Below the pieces are notes generated by a model. The model did no database searches and was not told the DNA's origin. It saw only the letters and a program-made list of their open reading frames with translations. The position numbers and the translations under genes were made by a program. Of a stretch of DNA of 64,000 nt, positions 33,638-45,935 are shown in pieces (position 1 is the stretch's first letter; the number at the start of each line of letters is the position of its first letter). Source of the stretch: Hydractinia symbiolongicarpus (lineage: Eukaryota > Cnidaria > Hydrozoa > Anthoathecata > Hydractiniidae). Location of the stretch: positions 6,262,001-6,326,000 of the forward strand of contig NC_079875.1 of the NCBI RefSeq assembly GCF_029227915.1, in the 5' to 3' direction.

Positions 33638-35085
33638 TGACTACAAATCAGAATAAAGCTAGCCTTAATGTTGTTGAGGAGGTGGAAGTAGCTACCACAA
33701 GTGCCACAGGTGCTGGGACTGAAGAATATGCCGGTGGAAACAAGAAAGAGGAAAAATTCCCTGACTATTTCTGATTATGATAATCATGAAGATTATTATC
33801 CACCTACAAAAAGTTTAAGGTCGTAACGACTGAGCAAGTTCACAAACTTGTAGTATATTATCGACCAGGTAAAGTCCTAATTAAAACCAGTTTAGAAAAT
33901 AGAATTTTTAGAGTTTGTAATAGACTCAAAAGGGATGACGTTGTCTTTACCAGAAGCAAAAATCTGGGACATTTAAAAACCTTGTGCTTAACTAATATAA
34001 TATAATAATATAATATAATATAATATAATATAATATTATTAGGGAAACTATTTTTCACTGTACAGGCAGTTCTTCCAGGGAGGCATCAGTATCAGTATCT
34101 GCTGTTACAACAAATGGAAGCCCTTGAACTAACACAGTCATTTTAGTCAAAAGTTGTGCTACATAGAAAGTTCCTGTAAGAACTAAATTGGTGGATGAAA
34201 AACTTAACCTCTTACAGCCGGAGATCCCTCAACATAAGTCAGACAGATCTAGTGATTTTGACAGATGCCTCAAAGAACGGACAGTCCTTCTTCTGATCGT
34301 GTGGTTGGTGGCACATACAAATCTCGGGAGAGGTCGAGCACCTGGATAACTAAAACTGCCAATCCAAAAAACCTCTATGCCTTAAAAGACGTAGAGCATA
34401 GGACAAACGTTTACGAAAAGCTGAAGAGAAGCTCATACACAGGATGACTTACGTCATGCTACTATGGAAGTACAACAAATCCTTTAAAAGTATGAAAACA
34501 ATTAGAATGTACGACCTACTCAAAACATGGTTATTGTTCACTACAACTGGGACGGAGATAACGATATAACAGATATGTCCAAGCTCCACGGGGAACAGTG
34601 AAATTAATGAATCTTTTCAACCAACAATGCATTCAGTTTTTGAGGAATGTAGAGCGAATTTAAGAACAGATCTGGGACCTGCTCGATGCATTATTGATGA
34701 TTTTGAAAACAATGACGACATCTTCATACGTAGCAGCGATTCGTCCGTCCAGAGAAATGCTAGACAGATTCAAAACTTGAAAGCAAACTCGAACCAAGCT
34801 AATAATGTTTGTGACGATAAGTACTGTTTGAGACGGTGTTTCTTCTATTTTGACAGAAATGCTTAATCAGGCTGAAAATACAACTTTTTGCGATTCGCCC
34901 TTGGATGAATCACAACCGCTTATGATGGAATATTTGTACTAATCTGGAGATTTGAGATCAAACATTAAACGATATTATAAAAGAAAGTGTGCTGCATCAT
35001 CTGTGAAAAGTGCTTTAGGTCGTCAGAACGTAGTAACTTCCTACCGTCTTGATTTTAAAGCTCCATCGCAGCATCATATTTCTTG
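33638..35085 (+). pseudogene. Decayed multi-frame coding region, unknown family
   Basis: A chain of plus-strand open segments in shifting frames: MTTNQNKASLNVVEEVEV onward (33638), TISDYDNHEDYYPPTKSLR (about 33765), EQVHKLVVYYRPGKVLIKTS and NLGHLKTLCL (33827-34006), VDEKLNLLQPEIPQHKSDRS (about 34190), a Ser/Arg-rich stretch (34265-34447), CRANLRTDLGPARCIIDDFE (34627-34866), and after a stop SPLDESQPLMMEYLY and SNIKRYYKRKCAASSVKS (to 35085). Mixed composition and continuity suggest one former protein of about 400 residues with several frameshifts and stops, or an exon set. Family unknown; possibly a transposon protein. Confidence 0.4.
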
Positions 35086-35654
35086 TTAACCGACTATACC
35101 GGTATCGCAACCGGCTCCTATTAACACATAATTCCCATACCACTAACTCACTACCAAATTACTCCAACGCAATCCAGATGGATATTTACTTTATAACGCT
35201 GACTTCACGTCAACGCACTATCATTCTAACCGGGAACATATTACTGGGAAAAATCCGTATTTTGATGGAAATGTATATGTACTTTCAAAATATTTATTTT
35301 ATAGGTCATATTTTTTTCAGATATATTTTGAGTTGTGTTGAGTCTTAAGCTCTTTCTCCATGAGCAAAGAAAGTTGACACATGGTTTTTGTTTTTAAACC
35401 CAATCGGGTAAAAAGTCCGATGTCTCACGAATGTTACGTTGCGTTTTTTATTTTTCCCTTTCGTTAGGTGTTTTAGGATGTTGAGAACACTGAGAGTATT
35501 TTACAAATATTTTTTAATTGGTATTTTATTGGTATTTTTTCATTTTCTCTCTTTATTAAATTTGTTTTTGCATATACTTACAGAAGAAAACATGCATGTA
35601 CATATTACAAGAAAACATTATAGTTACTCTTGGTGAATTGATTTCCCATCATAG
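35086..35654. other. Intergenic, no gene recognised
   Basis: AT-rich, T-rich on plus at 35440-35580. No supported gene. Confidence 0.5.
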
Positions 35655-36135
35655 TACTCGTAATACAATTCGTAGTCACTCGTAGTCACCTGCAGTACTC
35701 TCAGTCCTACTCTTAGTCAGTCGTAGGCGCTCCTAATACTCGCATTCCTACTCGTAGTCATTCGCAGTCACTCATAGCATTCGAAACCACTAGGAATACT
35801 TGTAGTCACTCGTAGTCACTCGTAGTCACTCGTAGTCACTCGTAGTCACTCGTAGTCACTCGTTGTACTCGTAGTCACTCGTAGTCACTCGTTGTACTCG
35901 TAGTCACTCGTAGTCACTCGTAGTACTATTCGTAGTCACTCGTTGTACTCGTAGTCACTTGTAGTCACTCGTTGTACTCGTAGTCCACCTACTAATAGTC
36001 ACTCGTAGTTACTCGTAGTCACTCGTTTTACTCGTAGTCACTCGTAGTCACTCGTTGTACTCGTAGTCACTCGTAGTCACTCGTAGTACCATTCGTAGTC
36101 ACTCGTAGTCCTCCTACTTATAGTCACTCGTAGTC
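35655..36135. repeat. 10-bp minisatellite (CTCGTAGTCA)
   Basis: Dozens of copies of CTCGTAGTCA, with nested variants CTCGTTGTA and CTCGTAGTAC forming a higher-order pattern of about 30-40 bp in the middle. The left edge is more decayed. Confidence 0.95.
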
Positions 36136-36720
36136 CCATTCATCTGTCTTATTGTAACTGATCGTATTATAACGTAGATGAGAAAGGAAACAATGATTAA
36201 AAAAGAATATATCAGATAAGTCTTACCTGAGTAGAAAAATAGATTCGCTCACATGATTCGCTTAAATACGTACTTCCGAACGGTACAACATTCGAATAGA
36301 AAGTTCCCTTGGCGTAAAAACAAACAAACAAACATAAATATTTCCCAACAAAGTTCTCGACAAAAGGTGACCTAAAGAAGCGGACAAAAAATGTCTTATT
36401 TGGAGAGGTAGAGTGGTTAAAACAAGCATATTGAAAAAGTTAAAAGTAGAAATATGAAGTTAGAAGCTTTTGGAAGTAAAAACAAGATTTTGAAGTGGGT
36501 TATAATTCAGAGCTCGGTCTTCTACTGCCGGTCTGTTTTTTATTATATCTTTTTTTTTAAATCTTCAAATTTTTTGTTCACGAAATAAGGTATATAAAAT
36601 AAAGTTTCAGACGTTACCTATTTTACTATCTTTGATCATTGTTTCTAGAAACCACTTCTTCTATTGACTCTGCTCAGAAAAAAAAATTTACTTGAATAGT
36701 TCCATACCTTCCTCTAGTTC
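36136..36720. other. Intergenic, no gene recognised
   Basis: AT-rich; no supported feature. Confidence 0.5.
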
Positions 36721-36730
36721 TAAGTTTTGT

Positions 36731-36947
36731 TCAATTTGTGCCCAAGTATTTTTGCATCGATCTCCTTTCTATATATTCTTTGCAGCCCTTGTTGTACAAA
36801 CCAGGGTGCTTTTCGACCTCAATTGCAAGTTTCTTACCTTCAGTTAAATCACATTTTTTTAGTTCGAACCATTTTGAGATCAGTGTAACTTTCTCTTCAC
36901 AAACATTACTTAATTTCTTTTTACACGAAAAACACGTCAAAAACCTA
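36731..36947 (-). pseudogene. Cys/His exon fragment, unknown family
   Basis: After a TTTTTAG acceptor-like end at 36948 the minus frame reads FLTCFSCKKKLSNVCEEK, then an acidic-basic helix-like part, HPGLYNKGCKEYIERRS, and stops. C-x2-C with a later H-x6-C could bind one zinc ion. One frame over, the sequence stays open for a further 22 residues (NTWAQIEQNLELEEGMELF), so a frameshift near 36745 is likely. The layout resembles N-terminal fingers of uncharacterised repetitive invertebrate gene families, but I cannot name it. Confidence 0.35.
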
Positions 36948-37847
36948 AAAATATCAAAACTCTCTTATATTTTGCAATATTTTTTTAACATTATTGCACT
37001 TCCACCACTGCGACAAAAAATCTCACTAATGTAAGTGCAAAATCAGTGTGATAGGCCTTATCGCCCTGGTGGAAACCTAGCTTTAGAAAAATCTAGAGAA
37101 AAAGTATTTAAATTCCTGTGAATAGAGAAAAAAGTGTATATAGAGATAAAAAAATCTATGCTTATCATTTTTCAGGGATTACGACAAGTGCCACATGAAG
37201 GGATTATAAAGTGCAATGAAATTACAAAGTGTAACGGGATTACAAAGTGATACACTACAGCCATTGCAATGCGCTTTTAAATTTAACGTTTTTATAAATA
37301 ACGACAAATGTCTTGTTTCCTGTCGCATTCTTGATTCTGTTTCAAACGTTGATTTTTAGTTCCTTCTGCATTTTTAAGTGTTTTTAAGTTTAAGTACAGA
37401 TTCTTATTTCTTCCAAGTGTTCTATTCACACAACCATCAACAAAATTATCAAACGTACTAATTTACTTTAATTCTACAATTATTTTCTTATTCACTTTGT
37501 TCAACCAAAAATAAGGGCCTTATTGTCTACGTAATCTCTTCAAGACTTAGGATCCCATTCGATAAATAAAATTTAGTGAGTGGAGTCATCTTCGGTATTC
37601 GTACGAATGTAATTGACTTGTGAGTAAAAATGGGTGGGAAAGATGTATACAAGCATGCGCTATCAGTTACATTAACATAGGTGGACTGTTGTATTTTTGT
37701 TGTTGTAAATTTGGCTTAGTTGTCACCAGTTCAGTTCATATAAAGTTGAAAGTCAGACTTAGTTATTAAATATTCGGTGCATAACTTTTTTAGTTTCCAA
37801 TACGTTTGGTAACATTGAAATTGTATAATAATGTTAAAATAACTACC
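36948..37847. other. Intergenic; three 18-bp ATTACAAAGTG units
   Basis: GGGATTATAAAGTGCAAT-type units repeat three times at 37200-37255. Otherwise no feature. Confidence 0.45.
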
Positions 37848-37938
37848 AAGCTCGACCCCAGCACCTTTTATCGTGGCGTTATAACTATCAGAAAGCGCAG
37901 CGCCGTTGAGAAGCAAATAGTCCTGGGGACGAGGTTGA
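37848..37938. mobile_element. Small MITE, CAACCTCG family
   Basis: Ends CAAGCTCGACCCCAG and CTGGGGACGAGGTTG are inverted repeats. The flanks AATAACTAC and ATAAACTAC are similar enough to be a decayed 9-bp target duplication. Confidence 0.55.
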
Positions 37939-39399
37939 TAAACTACGAGATTGTCAGTTGATTCCTTTCGTCATCGGAGTTTTTGGCACCGTCCAAATCT
38001 GAGCTAATCAATAACTTCTCGTGATGACACGCCATTGTAGGTATTCTCTTTGAGTTAACAAAAACATTTTTTAAATACATTATAAAAATCTTTTTAACTT
38101 ACCGTTCCGTTCTTTGTGTACTTCTTCCGCATTCAGCTACATGTAGCTGCATGTATAATGATATAAATACTAAAATGTATGGAAGTTCAAATTTTGAAGG
38201 TTGCCAGAATAATTTAAAGCACTTCATCATTAATTTAAAGCTTCTTCATTGGTTTTTAAGTACAAGTTGTCATGTCATATAACTATTCGATAATTATCGT
38301 TTGGTAGAGCTAGGTACTAAGTTAGTGCCGAGATCTTTTAATCTTTTGTGTAAATTTGTTCATCTGTATTAGTGTAACAGAATTTAGGTATGAAAATATT
38401 TTTTTATGGAACCGACGGTGCGGATGCCAGCGATATTCTTATCGATTTATTCATTTTCTTTTAAATTAAAGGAAAGCAAGTTAGGTCCCAGTACTCTGCA
38501 GGTTAACAATGTAGTAAAGATGATGATGCGTTTTTAGGTAGCCAAGCCTCTTCACAAATGTTGTTGGAGACTGTTGTATTTTTGTAACAGGTTACTATGA
38601 ACCTAGTTACTAGGCTTCAAGAAGCCTTACTACAAACGAAATGAAATTAAAAGGGATCTGGAGTGAGAAATAAACATAAGAAAGTTATTACACAGAGGTA
38701 ATAAATTTATAATATCTATTTCGAGTAAATATTTGACTCTTATCATATACTGCTTGATTGTATCAATCAGTTAGAAAACTTGTCACAAGTCCTTATTTTC
38801 GTTACGACAATGTTATTTTAAACATTCTTCCGACTTGTGAACGATACAAGCGGTTATGTAGACTGTCTAATTGCAGGTCCCTTGCAATAATATACCAATG
38901 TTTATTTCTCCCTCTGTGGCAGGGAACAATTAATGGTAAGACATTCTTACGCTTATTAGTGTCTTTTGTATTTTTATAGTTCGGTTGCTTTTGCACCTTT
39001 TGCACCTAATTTTGTTGTATATTCCTTGTTTCTGTATTTTTTTATGCATCACGCCTTTGTTTCATCCTCATGACATTCATTATTACAAAATTTGTTCCAA
39101 TTATACCAGATTTATTCCTCATAGGAGCAGATTGCTTTTTGTTTTCATTAGTTCCTCCCTTATTATGTTATTATTTGTCGTAATCATACGATAGCGAAGC
39201 GGTTTCGAGTAAATTATACTGCTGTGTTTCACATATTGAGAGTGATACAAATTATTGCGCAACAGCGTTTATAGTTATAAAAAAGAGTTTAGCTTTGTTC
39301 TCTCCAGTTGTCTTATCTAGGAATTTATTTGGAGAATTCATAGGTGAACTTCATTGTTGGGTGAAATAAATTTATGCATGTGAGAAATTTGTGAAGTTC
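37939..39399. other. Intergenic, no gene recognised
   Basis: AT-rich; frames around 38758-39194 look like chance openings in T-rich sequence. Confidence 0.45.
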
Positions 39400-39908
39400 A
39401 CTCTCTCCTTGCTCCTAAAAGAAAAACATTTCGTTTAACTTGGTAACGGATTGAAATAACTAAAGTCATGTTATCTCTTGCATGGGTAACTAAAGACCAC
39501 CTGAGACCAAAATTAGGCCAATTTTGCAAAGCTGCATTAACTCTCCACTTGTAAAAAAAAACAGTTTGATGACGTCAGCGAAAATTAAAAACCCTTATAT
39601 CTATATTGTAGAGAGGTTTTGAATCTTGATTTGACCAGGTAATGGTCCAAGGGATCAAAAAAAATTACTGCCCTTTTTTTGGTTCATGATCAAATTTTAG
39701 TCATTATAGGTATAAGGTCAATGTTAGGATTAAAAGCCTGCGAGTCCTCATTTTTCAGAAAATTTTATGTCGAATCAGAAAACCTATACCGACAACATGT
39801 TAAATTTAAAATAATTGAATGTAAATATAACTCTTTATTGTCATAACGAGACATTTTATCGTACAAGTAAGTGCCTAAGTGGATTTTTCCACGGACCTTG
39901 TCGACTAG
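39400..39908 (+). mobile_element. Non-autonomous Helitron, 5'-decayed
   Basis: Contains TAACTTGGTAACGG, GGGTAACTAAAGACCACC and TTGATGACGTCAGC, and ends CCTAAGTGGATTTTTCCAC, GGACCTTGTCGA, CTAG. The 5' TC end is not recognisable. Confidence 0.65.
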
Positions 39909-40525
39909 CTTTTTTTAATAATGTCTCCTCCACGTTAAACCGTTCGTTTTCTCCTTTACATATGCAATCACATCCGATACAGCCTCTTATTCCCGTTTAG
40001 TGACAGAGGCTAAAAACTGAAAATGAGTGGAGAATTCGTCATCATAATGCAGTTTGCATAGGTGGTCATGGATGAAGTCTGCGAATTGAGCCTTTTCGTG
40101 TTTTAATTAGTTTCTATTTGCGAACAGCCAGCTATTCCCGATTGACTTTTCGCTGGTTTATTATATTGTTTTTCCAAAGCCATATCCATGAGAATACCGC
40201 TTTTCCTCCTCCTTATTTAAGAAACCACAAAATCTCCATCAAAAAATGCTTAATCCTATACACGTTTTTTTGTTGCAATAGAAAGAGAATCCTCGTAGTA
40301 CAGAGGAACCCATCTTTTGTAATTTACTCTATGCAAAGCGAAAAGTAACGGTATGGAATGCCGAATTGCTGAGAGATGGAGACTCCAGTCATATTCTTGG
40401 AATAATGCTGTGAGATCTCTCAGAACCAACCATATACGTAAAAACATCGTTTAAAATTTAAAATTTTCAGACGCATTGCTTCCTTTCTTCTTGAAATCGT
40501 CACATTTTTGAGTTAATGCATTTAC
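39909..40525. other. Intergenic, no gene recognised
   Basis: No supported gene. Confidence 0.45.
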
Positions 40526-40904
40526 CTTATGTGTTGAGCCCATTGGCTTGAAATATCTCCATCGTCCAATTCCCCTGAGATAACATATTGCAACTTCTGG
40601 ATTTCTTGTAAGAGTTCTTCAAATTCCGTTTCCTCATTTTTCTTTACAAACCCTTCCAACAGGAATTTCTGGATGGATTCAGCGACATGATATATTCCCC
40701 GTTTTCCTTTTGCGTAGTTGTTACCTAGTTTAACAAAAAAATACAATACAGTTTTTATGCAATCAAGTGTTATTTTAGTTGTCCATAAGATTAAAAGATA
40801 TTTTTGGTTTGAAATATAAAAAGAATGTTTCTTACCGCTCATGACAGATATAATAACACCCGGACCAAAAACTTCACATTCTTTCGAGATCATGTCGATA
40901 CCAG
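40526..40904 (-). CDS. Two spliced exons, unknown protein (partial)
   Basis: Exon 1 (about 40836-40904) follows a possible acceptor TTTACAACAG and reads SGIDMISKECEVFGPGVIIS up to VMSG. GTAAG opens a 111-bp intron closing with AACTAG at 40725, and exon 2 (40526-40724) continues in phase with NNYAKGKRGIYHVAESIQKF, a Glu-rich helix (EETEFEELLQEIQKL), and ends at another donor, AAG|GTAAA. Two good donors, one good acceptor and frame continuity support a real or recently real gene. No start or stop is seen, so more exons lie on either side. Family not recognised. Confidence 0.45.
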
Positions 40905-41094
40905 ACTGTTGTAAATACTAACCACAACAAGTCAATTACAACTTAGAATGAAAGATTTGTTGTGATATAAAAATAATATGGGAATATAACTAATAATTAC
41001 AGACACATCAGATATACCTTTTTTCCATATATACCTCTTTTCCAAGTGTGCCAGATCTCAAAAGGGTTTTGACATTAGAGCCTTTCCGTTATTG

Positions 41095-41335
41095 ATCGTA
41101 ATTTAAGAGGCTAATTGACCATACTGATGGTTTGTGTTACGCTTTCTGGAGGCGAATTCTGGAACAGAACAAGTATTGTATCGTGACTTCCACCATACTC
41201 GAGGCTGTATTTTTATCATGGTCAAAATTGTCCATCGCACTGAGATAATTTGATAATTAATCGATTCATTACTTGCATAAGCTTTTTCGAACGACAAATG
41301 TCGTGAATTGTGTTATACTGATGTGCACTCATTTA
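41095..41335 (-). pseudogene. Possible coding relic upstream of the 40.5-kb exons
   Basis: Minus-strand frames give FEKAYASNESINYQIISV and, one frame over, NFDHDKNTASSMVEVTIQYL, which recalls the DNxDHN motif of an uncharacterised repetitive cnidarian gene family. Stops and frame changes interrupt it. Weak evidence. Confidence 0.2.
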
Positions 41336-42504
41336 GCTTTATTTTTATTACTGAAAAAGGTAGTACATTGCTTGAAATGCAGTAAAACATTTGAATAAAA
41401 CAGTACTATGATGTTTCTTAAGTTCTTTATTCACAGAATTAGTGAACTTGGTAAGTTCATGGGCTTTCTTTTCGATATCCAGATTCTTGGCAAGGAAATT
41501 ACTTCAGACCCAATTGTAAATGTACATTTGGGTCTGAATATTGTACATTTTACATCTTAATTTTATAACACTTCATTTATGTCACTTTTCAATATGGTTT
41601 TGATGATTCAGCATAAAATATGCTATAAAATGAGGGGTCACAAGATACTTTTTGGGAAAGATTTTTACATCGCCTTTGAGCCATAATGTCCACGGTAGAT
41701 TTTTTTTCCGATTGTTTACGTCACAACAGTTCTTCTCGAAACCATTACGATTGATCATGTGGTTAAATGAAGTCCTAAAATTGCTATGTTTTTGTTTTTA
41801 AAATAAAAGGCAAGCAGAGGTTTGAAGTTTCCGTTTTGATTGAAAAAATCATTTACTCTATCAAGAAACATTTTTTCCTTTTCCTGCTTAAAAAGTGAAT
41901 ACCATTTGTTTACTGTAAATGGCGGATTTGTTATGTTCTATGTTTAGTACTGTGGTTCGTGAATCTGTATTTTATACTGTGTATCACGTGTTAGTATATA
42001 AATCTGTATCTTTGTATCTACAATCGCGGACTTAATTTATCGGAAAAGAGGGCCGAATTTCATATTTCGTCCCACAAGCAGTTATAAACACTGTTTCTAC
42101 ATAAGACAAAGGCATAACGAACTTGTCAAAGTTCACTTTTTAATGATCGCAAACGGACTTAGGACTTAGGACCACACTAATTTTTGCTGACGTCAGCACA
42201 CCCCGTTTCCCCGAATTTTAACTTAGCGGGTCGTCGCGTGGTTTGTTCCGAAATGCGGACATGGCAGAAACTGCCAGTAGCGCATTTTCGACGCTATTTA
42301 CCTGGCCTACACATTTCCCAAAGTGAAGCTTTTGCAGCCTGCCGCCTGCAGAGTTTTGACAAGGCGATTCCATTTGGCCAGTTCAAGAAATAGCCAAAAA
42401 TCGGCCTTTTCCAATAATATTATGTCCAGGATTGTAGAGTTATGTTGAGCATATGATACAAAAAACATTACTTAGTATTCTCCGTGTGAAGTTCCATAAT
42501 AGGA
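41336..42504. other. Intergenic; 36-bp near-palindrome
   Basis: TTCAGACCCAATTGTAAATG and its partner form a near-palindrome at 41503-41538. A GC-richer patch lies at 42180-42390 without a convincing gene. Confidence 0.45.
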
Positions 42505-42575
42505 TTGCGCCCAGTGCGCTTATTTAGAAATTTAATCTTGACAGAGGGCGCTTATTTGTCAGGGGGGAGCGTTAT
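42505..42575. repeat. Diverged unit of the GGGCGCTTATTTG repeat
   Basis: GTGCGCTTATTTAGAAATTT and GGGCGCTTATTTGTCAGGGG match the core of the 132-bp tandem unit at 47402-47935. Confidence 0.6.
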
Positions 42576-43042
42576 TAATTTTTTTTCAGAAAAACAACTT
42601 TAATCTTCGTTTTCATAATTTTTATGAATAAAAAATAGGAATACAAACAAAAAAAGAAAGGAATACAATAGTTGGAAGATAAACGGGAAGTTGGACTTGT
42701 AGCTTCTACCAAATTTGAGGCCTTCATCAAGGACAAGAGAGTTGCAACAATTCTATCAGAGAAAATTTTAAAAAACAAGAAAAAATGTTTTTTTTTAATA
42801 TTTTATTTTTATTAACTGTCAGGGGCGGATCTAGGGTTAGGCAGCCTAGGCAATTGCCTAAGCCTAGTTTTGTGAACTAGAAAAAAAATTCTCTATAGAT
42901 AGAATAATCTAAAAAAAAACTAAATTATTTTTATCAATTTATTTTTGGCATCCGCCGATTTCGACTATGACGATGCGCGGCGTGCGTGTTTTATTTTACT
43001 CAAATAAGCAAACCCGGGGCGATCTTAGGCAAAATGTCTATT

Positions 43043-43235
43043 CGCCTAAAACGTCCGCGGGTTTTAAAGTTCCGAATGAATGAAAATCACAGATGGAAGA
43101 AAAAACGCCTAAAACGTCCGCGGGTTTTCAAGTTCCAATGAATGAAATTCTGGAATGTGAAGAAAAAACGCCTAAAACGTCCGTGGGTTTTAAAGTTTAA
43201 ACGCCTAAAACGACCACGGGTACGGTTACATGGAG
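43043..43235. repeat. 63-bp tandem repeat inside the hAT-like element
   Basis: CGCCTAAAACGTCCGCGGGT starts at 43043, 43106 and 43169 (63 bp apart), with a fourth diverged start at 43202. Confidence 0.85.
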
Positions 43236-43322
43236 TGGATGTTTCTTTTTCAACATGGTTTACCTGGATCAGGTCCAATTGCAGGGAGCACTTCAAATGT
43301 CTAGAATATTAAAGCAATTGTA

Positions 43323-43472
43323 TGCCACCTAAGTTAAATAAAGAAGTTTTGAATTTGGAAACCTTTTCAGATATTGAAAGGATTGGAAATGCTGGAGAGA
43401 AGTATTTTGGCCACGTGTGCCGTGTTGTTGTCTCAAACCAAACCTTTATCTTCCTCTGCAAGAGACAATAAA
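43323..43472 (+). CDS. Small 49-codon frame inside hAT-like element
   Basis: ATG to TAA encodes MPPKLNKEVLNLETFSDI, then ERIGNAGEKYFGHVCRVVV and a short tail ending CKRQ. Composition is protein-like for this AT-rich setting, but it is short and I recognise no family. Could be a cargo exon, a transposase remnant or chance. Confidence 0.2.
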
Positions 43473-44477
43473 TTCAGTAATACTTGAAATATTTTAGTTT
43501 TAGCTGCTCCTGAATTTTAGGCACTTTTGTGTCAAGAACTATTCTTAAAAGTGGTAAACCACCAGATGTTCTTACAAAACGTGTAATTTAAATCTTTTTC
43601 TTATCAAAACAAAAGGTTTTAACTTGGCCTTGATCAAATGCATTGTTTAAAAACATAAAAGCCCAATGCCAAACGAGATAGCTAACGGAGGCAATTTATG
43701 TAAACACTGTCTTGGCGGTCGAAAGATGTTTTGATGTGTATGTTAAATTCGGTATAGAGTATTACTAGCTACCTGTATGTGTATTAGTTGGAATTTTGTT
43801 AGTTTTTTTTCTTTAACGTCTTAAGGGTCACTGGCTTCGTGTAGGCTTCGTGTAGCCGTTTATGCAACTGTGTATCTTTGTTTCTGTTTGGGAGAGAATA
43901 CATTCTTGTAAGATAACTAAGGGACAGCTCTTTCATGAACGCAAAAGTCCAAGCTAAATGTTAATAGATCTGCAGATCCCCTTTCCCTCCCCTAAACATC
44001 AAATCAGAAAAGGTAATCTTTGAATGTTGTCAGTCCTTGAAACCATAAGCACTCATCCATGTGTCCCTGCTAAGCAGGTAGACACTAAAAGTTATTAATT
44101 CTTTCTGTTCTCTAAGAAATCGATGTATATATACAGTATGAGATATAATTAAACGTCAAAGGATTCTACCTCGTCCCACCGCCAAATTTATACGCTTAGC
44201 ATATACTTTTTTATTGTGATTTTCCCTAAGAACTTTGACTTTGTGGGAACTTTTAAACAGTGCATTTTATATGCAACATCCCACTGCTCATTTTAAAACT
44301 TTTAAGAACACGAGAAGATCTCTTTGACTTTCCCATGTTACTTTTAATTGTAATAATATTGCTAAAAACAAAAGAATGAAGCAATACCTAATCTAAGAAT
44401 AGTCCAAGTTTGTTTTATAATATTTCTTATTCTCATCTTGCTGAGCAATACATTGATATAATTTTGTTTTAGGATAA

Positions 44478-44875
44478 GATATTTTGATGTCACCCTGGTA
44501 CCTAAGATGAATATTCTTCTGACAATGAAAATCACCATCAATTAAAAGAACACAGATTTGTTAATCCTTATAATATTGGAAAACTGTAAACAATGGATAT
44601 ATATCTGGTATAATCCACAAAGTTGTGTTTCATAAGAGGAACTAAGAAGGTGAAAAAAATCAATCAAAATAATTTGTATTTTGATGTCACCCTGGTACCT
44701 ATGATGAATATTCAAGTAAATAACACAGAAGATTTGTTCTGAATCCTTATAATATTGGAAAACTGTAAACAATGGATATATATCTGGTATAATCCACAAA
44801 GTTGGTGAAAAAAATCAATCAAAATAACTTGTGAATATTCAAGTAAATCATAGAAATGATTTTAACGTAAAACAT
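44478..44875. repeat. 197-bp tandem duplication inside the hAT-like element
   Basis: ATTTTGATGTCACCCTGGTA starts at 44481 and 44678. Both units contain CTTATAATATTGGAAAACTG and the GGATATATATCTGGTATAAT phrase; the second has a 40-bp deletion near its end. Confidence 0.9.
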
Positions 44876-45935
44876 ATACAGATCGAAACAAGAATTGCAT
44901 GTTAAAAAACGTTCTGTTACAGACTGTAAACTAACAAAATGTCATGTCAACTTATGGATATGAGTAGGATTTGTATATATGTTGCTTTTTATATGAGAAT
45001 CTTCATAATTGGCTTATAGTTACTAAAACTTTCTTAAAGATTTTACAGTATTAAAATATTTTTTAAACATGGTTGACAGGGACATGTAAGGGTAAATAAT
45101 ATGAGACATCTTAAATGTTTTGATGTTATTTTTCTAATTTCTAACTCTTTTCTGGCTTAATAAACTGCCTTTCTCTTGTGGGAATTTCATAGCATTAAAA
45201 TTAATGCTTAATAGAAATTGGTGCAAAACTACACCAGTAACCCTAATGCTAAACTGTATTAACTTCATGAAGAGGTGATTACTATATACTTTTTGTACAC
45301 GTTTATTATATGTTGCGATCTTACACTGTAAGTCTAACTGGAAATCTTTCATTCTTTTATATGCTGGTTTTCTTTGTGCATTTGCAGGTTGTTACCACAG
45401 ACTATAATTTTCCAAACAATATTTCTACGTTGCACTACTGTTGACTATCTATTCCTAAAATTGTCTTGTAATGTAATTTTTTGTTGTATTGTTAGTTATT
45501 AGACTTATTGCATGTTTTGAAATGAAGCAAATCCCCAACTTATTACTTGTACTCGTATTATGTGCGCAAAACGAAAAAAGATGCTAAGATACTTAATACC
45601 AATATGTGATTCAAAGAAATTATGGAAACGCTAACCCTGTTTCAAATCGAATTTGCTAACCAGACGCATTTTCCATCCGCATGTTTTAACAAGGATAAAG
45701 TGGTAAAACTACGGGGGTTACTGTTATTTGTTTGGCTATAAAGAAACTTTCGTTTCTAATCTAGAAGGATTCTTAATAACTAAAAACCTTACTTTTGGGA
45801 AAATTTTAGTTCCTTTTACAGCAAAAACACAAAACGGCCGATTTACCTCGTACAACACCACAACCCTTGACATTACTTTGCCAAAAAATCTATGAAATTT
45901 TGCCTAACCAGAAAAAAATCCTAGATCCGCCCCTG

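Larger units (their letters stand above)
42820..45935. mobile_element. hAT-like DNA transposon, non-autonomous, 3.1 kb
   Basis: Perfect 16-bp terminal inverted repeats CAGGGGCGGATCTAGG at 42820 and its complement ending at 45935; TTAGGCA phrases follow on both sides. This end sequence is typical of hAT elements. The flush flanking direct repeat is ACTGT, 5 bp, shorter than the 8 bp usual for hAT. No transposase is evident inside; it holds a 63-bp repeat, a 197-bp tandem duplication and one 49-codon frame. Confidence 0.75.

Noticed and set aside
35655-36135. Regular short repeats that could suggest a CRISPR array
   Set aside because: Units are contiguous 10-bp repeats without unique spacers, in a eukaryotic genome.
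38758-39194. Two plus-strand open frames
   Set aside because: T-rich, hydrophobic chance frames with no homology, splice signals or repeat support.
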